Shown here one piece after another: positions 18,435-29,715 of a DNA stretch of 38,013 nucleotides. The notes under the pieces are model-generated. The model was not told where the DNA came from. It saw only the letters and a list, made by a program, of their open reading frames with translations, and did no database searches. Every line of letters starts with the position of its first letter. Within the stretch, counting starts at the first letter, position 1. The stretch lies in NCBI GenBank assembly GCA_023511795.1, contig JAIMAU010000018.1:1-38013 (forward strand). Direction: 5' to 3'. The stretch comes from Armatimonadota bacterium (GTDB lineage: Bacteria; Armatimonadota; UBA5829; DTJY01). The translations under genes were made by a program, and so were the position numbers.

Positions 18435-19325
18435 TTAGGGCTGACACGAAGACCCACTAGCTTCCGAGCTGCTTGGAACTGCCACGGAATACTCCCACGA
18501 ATCAAATATTTTGCCTTCTATATCCTTCGCCTTACACTTAACCTTTGCGCCATCAACCTCGATTACTACATAATGATACTTGCTAATGGCATCCTCACCT
18601 TTATAAATTGGCGCTCCGCACGTGCCATTTATCACTTGAAAGATGTTTCCATGACGCGACCGCTTATACAGGTGCTCATGGCCACAGAAATATATCCTAA
18701 CACCCGCCTTTTCCATCAGCTTCCAGAATGCATCGCGCTCATCAGGATGTGCATCCAGTGAGCTCTTGATATGCGGACCCACCGGGTATGCTGGATCGTG
18801 CGCCATTACGAAAATATGAGGTTTATTCGTCGACTTTAGGTCTTGCGCAAGCCATTCAACTTGAACGCGATGGGTTTCCCCTGGATGATAGCTGTTCAGT
18901 CCAACGAAATGGGCATTCTTGTGGTTAAATGAAAAAACCAATTCCTTATGCCCTGGCGGGCCGTTGAGCGGCTGGTCGATTTTCTTCCGAAGAACATCTT
19001 CACAGGCGGCTGAGCGAATTTCGTGGTTGCCGGGGACGTAGTACCAGCGGCATTTTAGCTTTTTCATAACAGAAAGCCAAGTATCCATTTGGGAACTTAG
19101 CACCTTTGGATCTTTTGAACCGCTAACCGCATCGCCTTGGAAAATGACTAAATCAGGTTTTTCGGCATTAACGCGGTCGATTATTGCCGAAAACACCTTC
19201 ATATTTACACCATTATCGTCTCCCCGGCTATCCGCCATGGAGACGAACTTCCAAGCATAAGATGAAATCGGAAGAATAATCAATAAAAAAATAATGATTG
19301 GGGTAAAGAGGACTCTGCGCTGCAT
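18435..19325 (-). CDS. Secreted metallophosphoesterase (calcineurin-like)
   Basis: The 296-residue product has a signal peptide (about 1-24) and the full set of metallophosphoesterase motifs: Asp32 (MADSRGD), Gly64-Asp65 (FQGDAV), Asn100-His-Glu (PGNHE), His176 (MAHDP) and Gly215-His-Glu-His218 (FCGHEH). The layout resembles purple-acid-phosphatase-like and 3',5'-cyclic-nucleotide-phosphodiesterase-like exported enzymes, but the substrate cannot be told. It is monocistronic with its own promoter. The C-terminal tail is Ser-rich. Confidence 0.88.
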   Translation of the reverse strand: MQRRVLFTPIIIFLLIILPISSYAWKFVSMADSRGDDNGVNMKVFSAIIDRVNAEKPDLVIFQGDAVSGSKDPKVLSSQMDTWLSVMKKLKCRWYYVPGNHEIRSAACEDVLRKKIDQPLNGPPGHKELVFSFNHKNAHFVGLNSYHPGETHRVQVEWLAQDLKSTNKPHIFVMAHDPAYPVGPHIKSSLDAHPDERDAFWKLMEKAGVRIYFCGHEHLYKRSRHGNIFQVINGTCGAPIYKGEDAISKYHYVVIEVDGAKVKCKAKDIEGKIFDSWEYSVAVPSSSEASGSSCQP

Positions 19326-19381
19326 TCTAAGCGTTCCTTTCCACTTCGGCAGTTGATTCAGTCGCCGAGCATTTTTATCTA

Positions 19382-19390
19382 ATTATATCA
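19382..19390 (-). promoter_or_regulatory. Extended -10 promoter of the metallophosphoesterase gene
   Basis: On the minus strand TGATATAAT gives a perfect TATAAT (19382-19387) with a TGn extension. The hexamer 17 bases upstream is only a half match. The predicted start near 19375 leaves a leader of about 50 bases. Confidence 0.65.
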
Positions 19391-19719
19391 GAAGTGGCAA
19401 CTTACGTCGGTGCTAGATTTCTCTTTTAGCAAAACTTTTAATGGTTTTCTTCAATTAAATATGCAGTTCGGAGATGTAAAGGAAAAAGTTCTCAAAATAC
19501 CGAAGTAATCATGTGATTATTCCAACTTTCTGAGGTAGAACGGCTTCTTTCAGATGAAAAGCAATGGCCGAGCCAATCCGCAAGTCATACTTAGCCACTG
19601 ATGGCTTTGGTTTTCAGCTATGGAATGTAACCATCGGATTGTGAAGCGAACTCCGAATATCCTTAGAATCAAGATGTACTCGTGCCAACGGCTTGCCGCT
19701 TCGAAAGAAGGATTATAAA
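19391..19719. other. Intergenic spacer with no recognisable gene
   Basis: This stretch between the divergent phosphoesterase and amidohydrolase genes is AT-rich at its left end. I see no open frame of useful length, tRNA, riboswitch or repeat family. The amidohydrolase promoter must lie here, but no strong -35/-10 pair stands out. Confidence 0.5.
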
Positions 19720-20508
19720 ATGAAGTTTATAGACTGTCACGTTCACTGTTTCCCTGATTCTCTTGCTGAAAAGGCCGTTGCGAACCTCGCAGAAGCCTAT
19801 AAACTCCAACCGTCCTTCAATGGCACAATAGCCGGCTTGCTCCGCCAGATGGATGAAATGGGAATACAAGCCTCGTTCATCCAATGTGTCGCAACAAAGT
19901 CGTCACAGGTGCCATCAATCAATAACTGGCTGGCGGAGGTTAAAAGCGAACGGCTGGTCCCATTCGGCGCAATACATCCTGACTTCCCAAATCCCGAAAC
20001 CGAACTCTGCCGGATGCGTAAGCTTGGAATTAAAGGAATCAAACTGCATGGAAACTGGCAGGGGTTTCGACCGGATGACAAGCGCATGATTCCAATCTAC
20101 CAGGCCGCTCAAGAGAACTTTATAATCTATTTCCATGCAGGTGGCGAAATTGTGGATAGCTTGGAGGTGCTTGCCACCCCTAAAGCGCTTGGTAATGTTC
20201 GGCGGATGTTTCCCAGCCTCAGGATGGTTTGCGCTCACATGGGCGGATACAAAATGTGGAATGAAGTTGAGAAACACCTTCTTGGAACCGATGTCTACTT
20301 CGATATGTCATACTGCTTCCCTAGGGATATGCCGGATGACCAGATGGTTAAATATATCCGCATGCACGGCGCAGAAAAGATACTCTTCGGCAGTGACTCT
20401 CCTTGCGGCCACCCGAAGCCCCAAATAGATAGACTTCTGTCGCTCCCTATCACCGATGAAGAAAAAGAGCTTATTGCTTGGAAGAATGCAGTACAGTTGC
20501 TCTCTTAA
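19720..20508 (+). CDS. Amidohydrolase 2-family metal-dependent hydrolase
   Basis: The 262-residue TIM-barrel protein begins MKFIDCHVHCF, with the metal-binding DxHxH motif at residues 5-9, followed by GIKLHGNWQGF, the His in IYFHAGGE, the His in VCAHMGG and the Asp in LFGSDSPCG. This order matches amidohydrolase family 2, which includes decarboxylases of aromatic acids and other hydrolases; the substrate is unknown. The ATG at 19720 is chosen over an in-frame TTG nine codons earlier because AGAAGGA lies about 8 bases before it and the conserved motif begins at once. It stands alone on the plus strand. Confidence 0.88.
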   Translation: MKFIDCHVHCFPDSLAEKAVANLAEAYKLQPSFNGTIAGLLRQMDEMGIQASFIQCVATKSSQVPSINNWLAEVKSERLVPFGAIHPDFPNPETELCRMRKLGIKGIKLHGNWQGFRPDDKRMIPIYQAAQENFIIYFHAGGEIVDSLEVLATPKALGNVRRMFPSLRMVCAHMGGYKMWNEVEKHLLGTDVYFDMSYCFPRDMPDDQMVKYIRMHGAEKILFGSDSPCGHPKPQIDRLLSLPITDEEKELIAWKNAVQLLS

Positions 20509-20723
20509 ATACTCTAACAACCTCAAAAGGTTCACTTAAGCGACTTAAAGCTGGCGTGAAAACCGCCGACGAATAGACAAATAGAACTCGGCAGCTTGCG
20601 AAATAGCAAGTCTGACACTTCCAATCGCGACATATTGTAATTAATTGCGTTTTAACTTTAAGTCTTTTTCTTCTGCCCTCCTTTTTCTAAAAAGTTAGGC
20701 TCTCCTCAAAACGACTTCAAACA

Positions 20724-21548
20724 TTAATTTGAACTTGCTCCGAGAAGGGGCAAATATCGCTTTGACTTCACCAATAAAGCAGGTATTAGCAACAAGATAA
20801 TCATAACTGCGGTTACGGTTGCACCGGTAGGCAAATCAAACCTGTAAGACAAGTAATATCCAATTACAGCTGGAATAAGAGCGTGGGTTGGCGCTATTAA
20901 GATGGCTGTTTTCATTCTCCTAGCCAAAGCAAGCGCGGCCGCCCCTGGGACTACCAGAAAAGCAAAAGTTACCAACGTGCCTACGGACCTTATGCTAACT
21001 GCCACAGCCACGCCAAGAGTTAAGAATATAATCGCATCAATTAATCTCACCTTGACACCCTGGGACGCGGCTGTTTCTGGGTCAAACGAGCTGAAAATGA
21101 ACTCCTTAAAACATAGCCAATGGACTACTCCAATGGCAAGGAATACTCCAAGCATTAACCACACATCCGCAACGTCAACGCCAATAACGCATCCAGTCAA
21201 AATATCTAGCATGTGCGCCTCGCCCGAACCCAAATGAATAAGCAAAACCCCAAGTGCGCCAGCTAGTGCATAACCTATACCAACACCAGCCTCCTGGGGA
21301 ACACCACGCCTCGCTCTTATGCTAAATATTCCTACTCCCCCAAGCACAAAAGCCAATGAGCCTATAACAGGATTTAGTCCTAAAAGCAAGGCTGCAGCAA
21401 TTCCCGCAGAACTTACTTCTGCTAATGCGGCCCCTAGGAACACCACTCTTTTCAGAATAACAAATATTCCAAGGTAGCCGCACGTAAGGCCTGTCAATAC
21501 CAAAGCAATTAACGGCATTCTAAGAATATTATCTGTGAAAATTTCCAC
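20724..21548 (-). CDS. znuB: Zinc/manganese-type ABC transporter permease
   Basis: This is the membrane subunit of a metal ABC importer, about 274 residues with roughly eight hydrophobic helices in the ZnuB/MntB (ABC-3) arrangement. It carries the LKRVVFLGAALAEVS cytoplasmic loop that docks the ATPase and the SIRSVGTLVTFAFLVVPGA segment. I start at the GTG at 21548 because AGGAGG lies 6 bases before it. An upstream ATG at 21578 would add ten basic residues and has no ribosome site. It is last in the operon, after the ATPase gene. Confidence 0.92.
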   Translation of the reverse strand: MEIFTDNILRMPLIALVLTGLTCGYLGIFVILKRVVFLGAALAEVSSAGIAAALLLGLNPVIGSLAFVLGGVGIFSIRARRGVPQEAGVGIGYALAGALGVLLIHLGSGEAHMLDILTGCVIGVDVADVWLMLGVFLAIGVVHWLCFKEFIFSSFDPETAASQGVKVRLIDAIIFLTLGVAVAVSIRSVGTLVTFAFLVVPGAAALALARRMKTAILIAPTHALIPAVIGYYLSYRFDLPTGATVTAVMIILLLIPALLVKSKRYLPLLGASSN

Positions 21549-21597
21549 CTGTTTCCTCCTGTGTCGAACCAAGCTCATCGCTTAAAAACTGAAGATG

Positions 21598-22332
21598 CTA
21601 AAACACAAACCTGTGTCCGTTGATTTCACCTACCTGCACCTCAATACCATAAAGACGGGTTAAGTTCTCAGCTGTAACAGCTGTTTCGATAGGTTCGAGC
21701 TTAAATGTGCTTTCCTCAACAAAACCAATAGTTTCCACATAGTTAACTACATGGTGAAGCAGATGGCTTGCTACGACCACTGTCAAATTTCGTTTGTCAT
21801 GCAGCCGTTTTAGGAGATCCATTATGCTTCTCTGACCAGCCACGTCCAAGTCAGTGGTTGGCTCATCCAAAATCAGAACATTTGGTTCGCCAGCCAGTGC
21901 TCTAGCAATGAGAACTCTTTGCTTTTGTCCACCTGAAAGATCTCGAAAGAGGGAATCTGCTAGGGAGCCCACTCCCGCCTGCTCTAACGCAGTCAGAGCT
22001 GCTTGCCAATCTCTGGGCTTTGCACGACGTCCGAACCCAATCAGACGCCATCTTCCCATGAGCACAACATCCAGGACAGAAAGTGGAAAGGCATCATCTG
22101 GAGACTGGCGCTGGGGTACGTATCCGAACTTGATGTTCTTGCTGTAAGTAATCTGGCCTCTAATGGGAGAAAGCATCCCTAGCATTCCCTTTAGAAGTGT
22201 GGTTTTTCCAACTCCGTTTGGACCTATTATGCCCACAAAATCGCCTTCCTTTATAGCGAAGTCTAAAGCAGTAAGTATTGGTATCCCATCATAACCAAGG
22301 TCAACATCTTTGAATCGGATTATTTCTTTCAT
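21598..22332 (-). CDS. znuC: Zinc/manganese-type ABC transporter ATP-binding protein
   Basis: The cytosolic ATPase subunit has Walker A GPNGVGKTT, Q-loop YVPQR, signature LSGGQKQR and Walker B VLILDEPTTDLD. The chosen ATG at 22332 gives 244 residues, begins at the conserved IIRFKDVDLGYDG strand and has a GAGG site 5-6 bases upstream. Longer starts would run into the solute-binding protein gene. The 3' gap to the permease gene is about 49 bases. Zinc versus manganese cannot be decided from this subunit. Confidence 0.93.
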   Translation of the reverse strand: MKEIIRFKDVDLGYDGIPILTALDFAIKEGDFVGIIGPNGVGKTTLLKGMLGMLSPIRGQITYSKNIKFGYVPQRQSPDDAFPLSVLDVVLMGRWRLIGFGRRAKPRDWQAALTALEQAGVGSLADSLFRDLSGGQKQRVLIARALAGEPNVLILDEPTTDLDVAGQRSIMDLLKRLHDKRNLTVVVASHLLHHVVNYVETIGFVEESTFKLEPIETAVTAENLTRLYGIEVQVGEINGHRFVF

Positions 22333-22340
22333 AAGAACCT

Positions 22341-23243
22341 CTACTTTAGTGCATCGGCTATCTTGTTCACAATATAATCCATCATTTTGATATAGGAATC
22401 TGCGCCTTTGACCGCCCCTACTTCGTAGGGTAGCACACATATCTCAGCACCAGTCTCCTTTGCGATTAACTTTGGAAACTTCTGAGGATAGAATGTCTCC
22501 ATCATGATGACCTTTACTTTCTCCCGTTTCATTGCGCGAATAAGCTTGCTGACGTGCGAAGGCGAAGGAGGTATCCCTGGTTTTGGTTCAATTGTACCAG
22601 CATCTTCGAGGCCAAAACGTCCGGTAAAATAAATCCAGCTTTTGTGGTAGGTTACAACAGGTTGGCCTTTAAATGGCCGAAGAATGCCTCCCCATTTATT
22701 TATCGCTGAGTCAAGTTCACTAAGAAATCGGTTATAGTTACTTCGGAATTTATTCTCATCTTTTGGCGATACCCGAATAAGGCCTCCCAAAATATTCCTT
22801 GCCACAATTTTTGCATTCTCTGGGTCGAGAAGATAGTGAGGATTCCCCAGCGGATGAATTTCCCCCATAGACATATCTATTTTTCCAGCGGGCACTTCAC
22901 GCTTCTTTATACCGAGAGAGGCATCTACATAACCAGGACCTCCCTGAACAATTTTCTTATTGCGTGCGCTGTCTATCAACGGCCGCATCCACTGGTCGAA
23001 ACCCATTCCGTAGACCACGACAACATCGGCATCCTTCAACTTAGTAATGAAACTGGGTCTAGGTTCTACAAAATGAATGTCTTCGGTAGGTCTGGCAAGG
23101 CTGGTAACACTCACCAAGTCACCGCCGATATTGCGAGTGATATCCGCAAGGTTTGATGCAGATGTAACAACTTTTATCTTCGCATATGAAGGTACCGCAA
23201 GTATGATTGTCAAAAGGAGCAAAGAAATTACTCTTATTTTCAT
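22341..23243 (-). CDS. znuA: Periplasmic metal-binding protein of a Zn/Mn-type ABC importer
   Basis: This cluster A-I solute-binding protein delivers a divalent metal to the ABC permease. The ATG at 23243 gives a 300-residue precursor with a signal peptide ending PSYA. AGGAGGG lies about 8 bases upstream. Likely ligands are the His in DIHFVEP, the His in NPHYLLDP, the His in VTYHKSW and the acidic residue near METFYPQ. The mobile His-rich loop found in many ZnuA proteins is missing; instead a His-rich loop is in the neighbouring barrel protein. Spacing to the barrel gene is 14 bases, so they are one operon. Confidence 0.92.
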   Translation of the reverse strand: MKIRVISLLLLTIILAVPSYAKIKVVTSASNLADITRNIGGDLVSVTSLARPTEDIHFVEPRPSFITKLKDADVVVVYGMGFDQWMRPLIDSARNKKIVQGGPGYVDASLGIKKREVPAGKIDMSMGEIHPLGNPHYLLDPENAKIVARNILGGLIRVSPKDENKFRSNYNRFLSELDSAINKWGGILRPFKGQPVVTYHKSWIYFTGRFGLEDAGTIEPKPGIPPSPSHVSKLIRAMKREKVKVIMMETFYPQKFPKLIAKETGAEICVLPYEVGAVKGADSYIKMMDYIVNKIADALK

Positions 23244-23257
23244 ATTGAATCCCTCCT

Positions 23258-24490
23258 CTATTGCAGCTCGTGTGAATGTGGGCCAAGACCCCAAACAAAT
23301 TGAAGAAATGTAGATAAATAGTCGTCTGAACTATTTGAGCTTCCTTTCGTAACTTGAAGACGCATGTAGCTAGTCTCCGTAAGCCGCATGGTATAAATTG
23401 CGGAAAGACCCGAATCGTGTCCTATTTCGGGAGCAGGAAGTGAAGCCCAGTCATACCGAATGCCAACCTCATTATATTTATTAGTTCTATATGAGTAGAG
23501 TAAATAATAGCCATTGCGCGCCCCATCCCCTTCTGCCAGGCATCTCTTCTGGCGCACTGCCTCAGCTTGTAATAGTATTTGTTTGTGCGCGGCTGGCCAT
23601 GCACGGTAAGTGAGGTCTACACCATAAAGCCTGGTCTTTGGATTGCCCAAGGATTCCTCACCCTTCCCACCTGCCATGCTCATGCCGACTTCCAATTCAG
23701 CAAAATCCTGCACTGGCTTTGAAAGCCATAGCCTGCCTGTGTAGAGCCGATCATGCACTCTTATGCCTAACTCATGATGCTCAACACCTTCAGCGTGCTC
23801 ATGATGATGATGCGCCGATGGCTTCCAAATGCCAACCTCAGCCTGGCAAAAGAAATTACCTTTAAGAGGAAGCAGGTAGTTTACTTGCGCCCCCTGCCCC
23901 GTGAGTCCTTCCTCAGGATTTAGGAGATTTCTAATGGCAAAAGGCTGAGTCACGAAAGGCCATTCCTCACGGTGGGCAGGATTATTTTTTCCAAAATTAA
24001 TGAACTTTTTGCCGACATTCAAGGAAAGGTCGGTATTTCCAATTTGCAGGAACGACGCATAAGCTTCTTCCACACCAATTGAGAGTTCTTCTCCCTCAGC
24101 GGTAATAAACACGTCACCTCTAATTTGGGGGTAAAGATAGCCCTGAATCCCAAGCTCAATTCCGCGGATTTGGATTTGGTCGCGATTGGGCTCTAATTTC
24201 GTTGTGCTAATAGTTCCCAAGGTATCAACAATGATACTTATATCAGGCAAAAGCTTTTCGTTGCCGGTAGGTTGGATTGGCTGAGGACTGATTTCCTCAG
24301 GAGCTAGTTCGGTAACTTCAGATTTGTCCTCTACAAGATCCTTGATTTGATTCTCCAGCTCCTCGATTCTTTGTTCAAGGCTCTGAACTTGTTGCTCATA
24401 TTCCCGGCTAACGTCAGAATTACCAGCCAAAGCTGGCAGGAAAGCTACGAATTGAAATAAAAGGCACAGTAGGAGCTTGCAACTATTCAA
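23258..24490 (-). CDS. Outer-membrane β-barrel protein with coiled coil and His-rich loop
   Basis: The 410-residue product has a signal peptide (about 1-22), a coiled coil (about 28-55, REYEQQVQSLEQRIEEL) and a C-terminal region rich in alternating amphipathic strands ending in aromatic residues, as in porin-like barrels. A loop at about 226-246 is packed with histidines (AHHHHEHAEGVEHHE). Placed directly upstream of a metal-binding protein and ABC importer, it is likely an outer-membrane channel or metal-capturing porin for zinc. The start is TTG at 24490, supported by AAGGAGG 8 bases upstream. I do not recognise a named family. Confidence 0.78.
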   Translation of the reverse strand: MNSCKLLLCLLFQFVAFLPALAGNSDVSREYEQQVQSLEQRIEELENQIKDLVEDKSEVTELAPEEISPQPIQPTGNEKLLPDISIIVDTLGTISTTKLEPNRDQIQIRGIELGIQGYLYPQIRGDVFITAEGEELSIGVEEAYASFLQIGNTDLSLNVGKKFINFGKNNPAHREEWPFVTQPFAIRNLLNPEEGLTGQGAQVNYLLPLKGNFFCQAEVGIWKPSAHHHHEHAEGVEHHELGIRVHDRLYTGRLWLSKPVQDFAELEVGMSMAGGKGEESLGNPKTRLYGVDLTYRAWPAAHKQILLQAEAVRQKRCLAEGDGARNGYYLLYSYRTNKYNEVGIRYDWASLPAPEIGHDSGLSAIYTMRLTETSYMRLQVTKGSSNSSDDYLSTFLQFVWGLGPHSHELQ

Positions 24491-24510
24491 TTAATGTCCC
24501 TCCTTAAAAA

Positions 24511-24561
24511 TAGTCTTCCTAATTAGCTTGTCAACTTATACGACTTGAGATTGGAAGACTA
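24511..24561 (-). repeat. Perfect 9-bp inverted repeat before the barrel gene
   Basis: TAGTCTTCC and GGAAGACTA are perfect inverted copies 33 bases apart. On the minus strand the hairpin is followed by TTTTT and then the AAGGAGG site of the barrel gene, so it looks like a weak terminator or attenuator between the small membrane protein gene and the importer operon. The long loop makes the terminator call uncertain. Confidence 0.45.
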
Positions 24562-24945
24562 CGCAGGAGGAGCCCTGGGGTTAGTTGGGGAAATATTGAG
24601 CGCTAACGGTACTTGCCAACCGTAAGGGGAAGCTTGTGAGACAGATTCAGGAAATTCAACCGAACCGACCGCAAATAAGCAATAAGAACCTGCCGCCATC
24701 AGAAACAAGCATGCTGGGCAGGAACTCGAGTCATGTCCATGAGCCGTCTTGTCTTGGGGCAAGATAACCGATTGTTCGGAATTTACTTTTGCGCAGAATG
24801 ATTGGTCATTAGGAGAACAGCATTCTAATTGGATGTGGAAAAACAGTGCCCACGACCAAGTCGAAAGAAATGTCAATACTAATAAAGCTGTTAGTATTCT
24901 TTTAATAGATTTAGCTTTCCACATGCACAACTTAGAAGTTTTCAT
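24559..24945 (-). CDS. Small Cys-rich membrane protein, DUF2946-like
   Basis: The 128-residue product has one N-terminal membrane segment (about 13-32), then paired cysteines (ECCSPND, FCAKV), a HGHDSSSCPAC metal-ligand-rich stretch, a second hydrophobic segment and the C-terminal tail NPRAPPA. This pattern, especially CPxC followed by a hydrophobic segment and a terminal RAPP, resembles DUF2946-type proteins found near metal transport genes. The ATG at 24945 is favoured because AAGGA is 9 bases upstream; the ATG at 24954 is too close to it. It lies just before the barrel-ABC operon and may bind metal at the membrane. Confidence 0.6.
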   Translation of the reverse strand: MKTSKLCMWKAKSIKRILTALLVLTFLSTWSWALFFHIQLECCSPNDQSFCAKVNSEQSVILPQDKTAHGHDSSSCPACLFLMAAGSYCLFAVGSVEFPESVSQASPYGWQVPLALNISPTNPRAPPA

Positions 24946-25010
24946 CCCTGACATTCCTTCTTGATGTGGGTTCGCCTACAACTGTTGCCTTCCTGAAATA
25001 CGCACAAACA

Positions 25011-25022
25011 AACCTATAGGTT
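25011..25022. promoter_or_regulatory. Perfect 12-bp palindrome, possible operator
   Basis: AACCTATAGGTT is a perfect palindrome about 66 bases upstream of the small Cys-rich protein gene, in an 87-base spacer. A metal-sensing repressor site is plausible from the gene context, but it does not match a Zur/Fur consensus I know. Confidence 0.3.
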
Positions 25023-25041
25023 CCCATCCTCAAACTTACTT

Positions 25042-25935
25042 CTATTCCTTGTTAAATTCCTCCAATTCGGCTACTTTTCGGCGCTTCATTAGCCACCGAG
25101 CACGGAATGCAAGGATAGCAAAGAACGCCATCAAGAACGAGATGGTTGCGCTCCCAAATCGAATCCACCGGTCAAAGCCATACTCATTCCAAAGATACTG
25201 CCGCCATTCTTCTTCCAGCTTTTCCGGTCGGACACCAATGCTGTATTCGAGAGCTGTAGGAAAAGGATTACCCGCCGAAAGCTCGGCAAGTAAATCAGGA
25301 ATGCACTCCGGACCGTATTTCTTTGCCATATAACCAACTATTGAGTAGCTTTCGACGTATGCAATTGCACGCTGTTTTTCATCCTGCGGAAATACATAGG
25401 AGATCCTATTAAGAGGAATAATCCTACCTGAGGTACCAATTTCTTTAAGAAGTTCAGCATCGCCGGGTGACCAATCACCTGTTAAGTATTTTGCGAGACC
25501 TTCATGCATCCATAGAGGCATTCTAGAAGTGAATGCTTTAAGCCGCCGAGAAAGAAAAACATGTGCCAATTCATGAGGAACAATGCTCTCGATTCGTGTG
25601 AAAGTATTGGAGGCATCAATTTGAACCTTCAAAGTCCGGGTATGAGCCATCCCGACAATGCTCTCATCTGGCTTTGCGCCAATTGCCTCTGCGAATGCAC
25701 GGCGATTTGGATAAAGATACACAGGTATTACGCCACCTGGGTCAAAATCAAGCTTTTCAGACAGCACCGAATGCCATTGTTCTCCAATTTTTGCCACTCT
25801 TATCCCTTTGGATCTTGCACCTGGCGAGTAATAAATGAGGAAGTGTCTAGTCCTCAAAGTCTGCCATTGTTCTTGGGCAGATAGCGAACAGGCAAAAATA
25901 AAAATAACAAGACTGACGAAGAAAATTCGTGCCAT
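25042..25935 (-). CDS. Membrane-anchored gluzincin metallopeptidase (peptidase MA-like)
   Basis: The 297-residue product has a signal peptide (about 1-20), a zinc peptidase domain with His121-Glu122-x-x-His125 (PHELAHVF) and the third ligand Glu145 (MHEGLAKYL), and a C-terminal transmembrane helix near 258-275 followed by a basic tail. The layout matches the peptidase MA family of exported gluzincins with unknown targets. The gene starts only about 70 bases after the 23S rRNA 3' end and on the same strand, so it may be transcribed partly by read-through from the rRNA operon. Confidence 0.85.
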   Translation of the reverse strand: MARIFFVSLVIFIFACSLSAQEQWQTLRTRHFLIYYSPGARSKGIRVAKIGEQWHSVLSEKLDFDPGGVIPVYLYPNRRAFAEAIGAKPDESIVGMAHTRTLKVQIDASNTFTRIESIVPHELAHVFLSRRLKAFTSRMPLWMHEGLAKYLTGDWSPGDAELLKEIGTSGRIIPLNRISYVFPQDEKQRAIAYVESYSIVGYMAKKYGPECIPDLLAELSAGNPFPTALEYSIGVRPEKLEEEWRQYLWNEYGFDRWIRFGSATISFLMAFFAILAFRARWLMKRRKVAELEEFNKE

Positions 25936-26007
25936 TCTATAGGCAGTCTAGCATTGGAAATTAAGGGTGTCAATTGGCAGGTTGTGAAAAAGATTTCAGA
26001 ACGAGTG

Positions 26008-29116
<3,109 letters not shown>

Positions 29117-29186
29117 GCACTCGTTCAAAAATCAATTGTCAAGGTGCAAGCAATTGCCTTGGTCCGGAAAGCCGGCTTATTTTTCT
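29117..29186 (-). other. 16S-23S internal spacer without tRNA genes
   Basis: The spacer is only about 70 bases. It holds a boxA-like site and the 3' arm of the 16S processing stem (29161-29178, rRNA sense AAGCCGGCTT then TCCGGACC). No tRNA cloverleaf fits. Confidence 0.75.
29135..29148 (-). promoter_or_regulatory. boxA-like antitermination site in the rRNA spacer
   Basis: In rRNA sense this reads TGCACCTTGACAAT, identical to the site in the operon leader at 31103-31116 and close to the E. coli boxA TGCTCTTTAACAAT. BoxA recruits NusB and S10 so polymerase reads through structured rRNA. Confidence 0.75.
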
Positions 29187-29444
29187 TTTAAGAAAGTCCA
29201 ACCGCACCTTCCGGTACGGTTGCCTTGCTACTCCAACGTCCAGCCGGTTGGGCCCGCCTAACCCCGTCAGTATGCAAAAGATGAAAGAGAAGAGTTTCCC
29301 CGCCTTTCCTTCTAGCGCATTTCCACGGGGCTTCGGTCGGGCCCGCGCGGCCGGAACGCGGTTAGCGGTATGAAGGACGCCTGGGAACGTATTCACCGCC
29401 GTATCGCTGACCGGCAGTTACTAGCGACGCCCACAATGGGCCAC

Positions 29445-29479
<35 letters not shown>

Positions 29480-29652
29480 CACGGCCCGCTTTTCGGATTG
29501 CCTCCCCCTCGCGGGGTCGCCGATTGTACGGGCCACTGTAGCATGTGTGCGGCCCAGGGCTTGCGGGCCGCACGGACTCGCTGTCGTCCCCTCCTTCCTC
29601 CAACCCCACCCCAAGGGCAGGGCGGCGGTTCCCCCAGAGTGCTCAACTCCCC

Positions 29653-29715
29653 GGGCAGTTGCGATTTTGAGGTCGAGAAAACTGGATTTTCACAACCTTA
29701 AATTGCTTTCTGCCC
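29653..29715 (-). repeat. Expanded hairpin in the 16S 3' major domain
   Basis: The element is closed by GGGCAG/CTGCCC and holds an inner GGTTGTGAAAA/TTTTCTCGACC stem. It replaces the short tip of about 20 bases in the region of helix 39 (E. coli about 1118-1155). Confidence 0.6.

Noticed and set aside
20509-20723. Convergent spacer with a CTTGC/GCAAG mini-hairpin
   Set aside because: The stem is only 5 bp and is not followed by a T run. I see no gene or confident terminator here.
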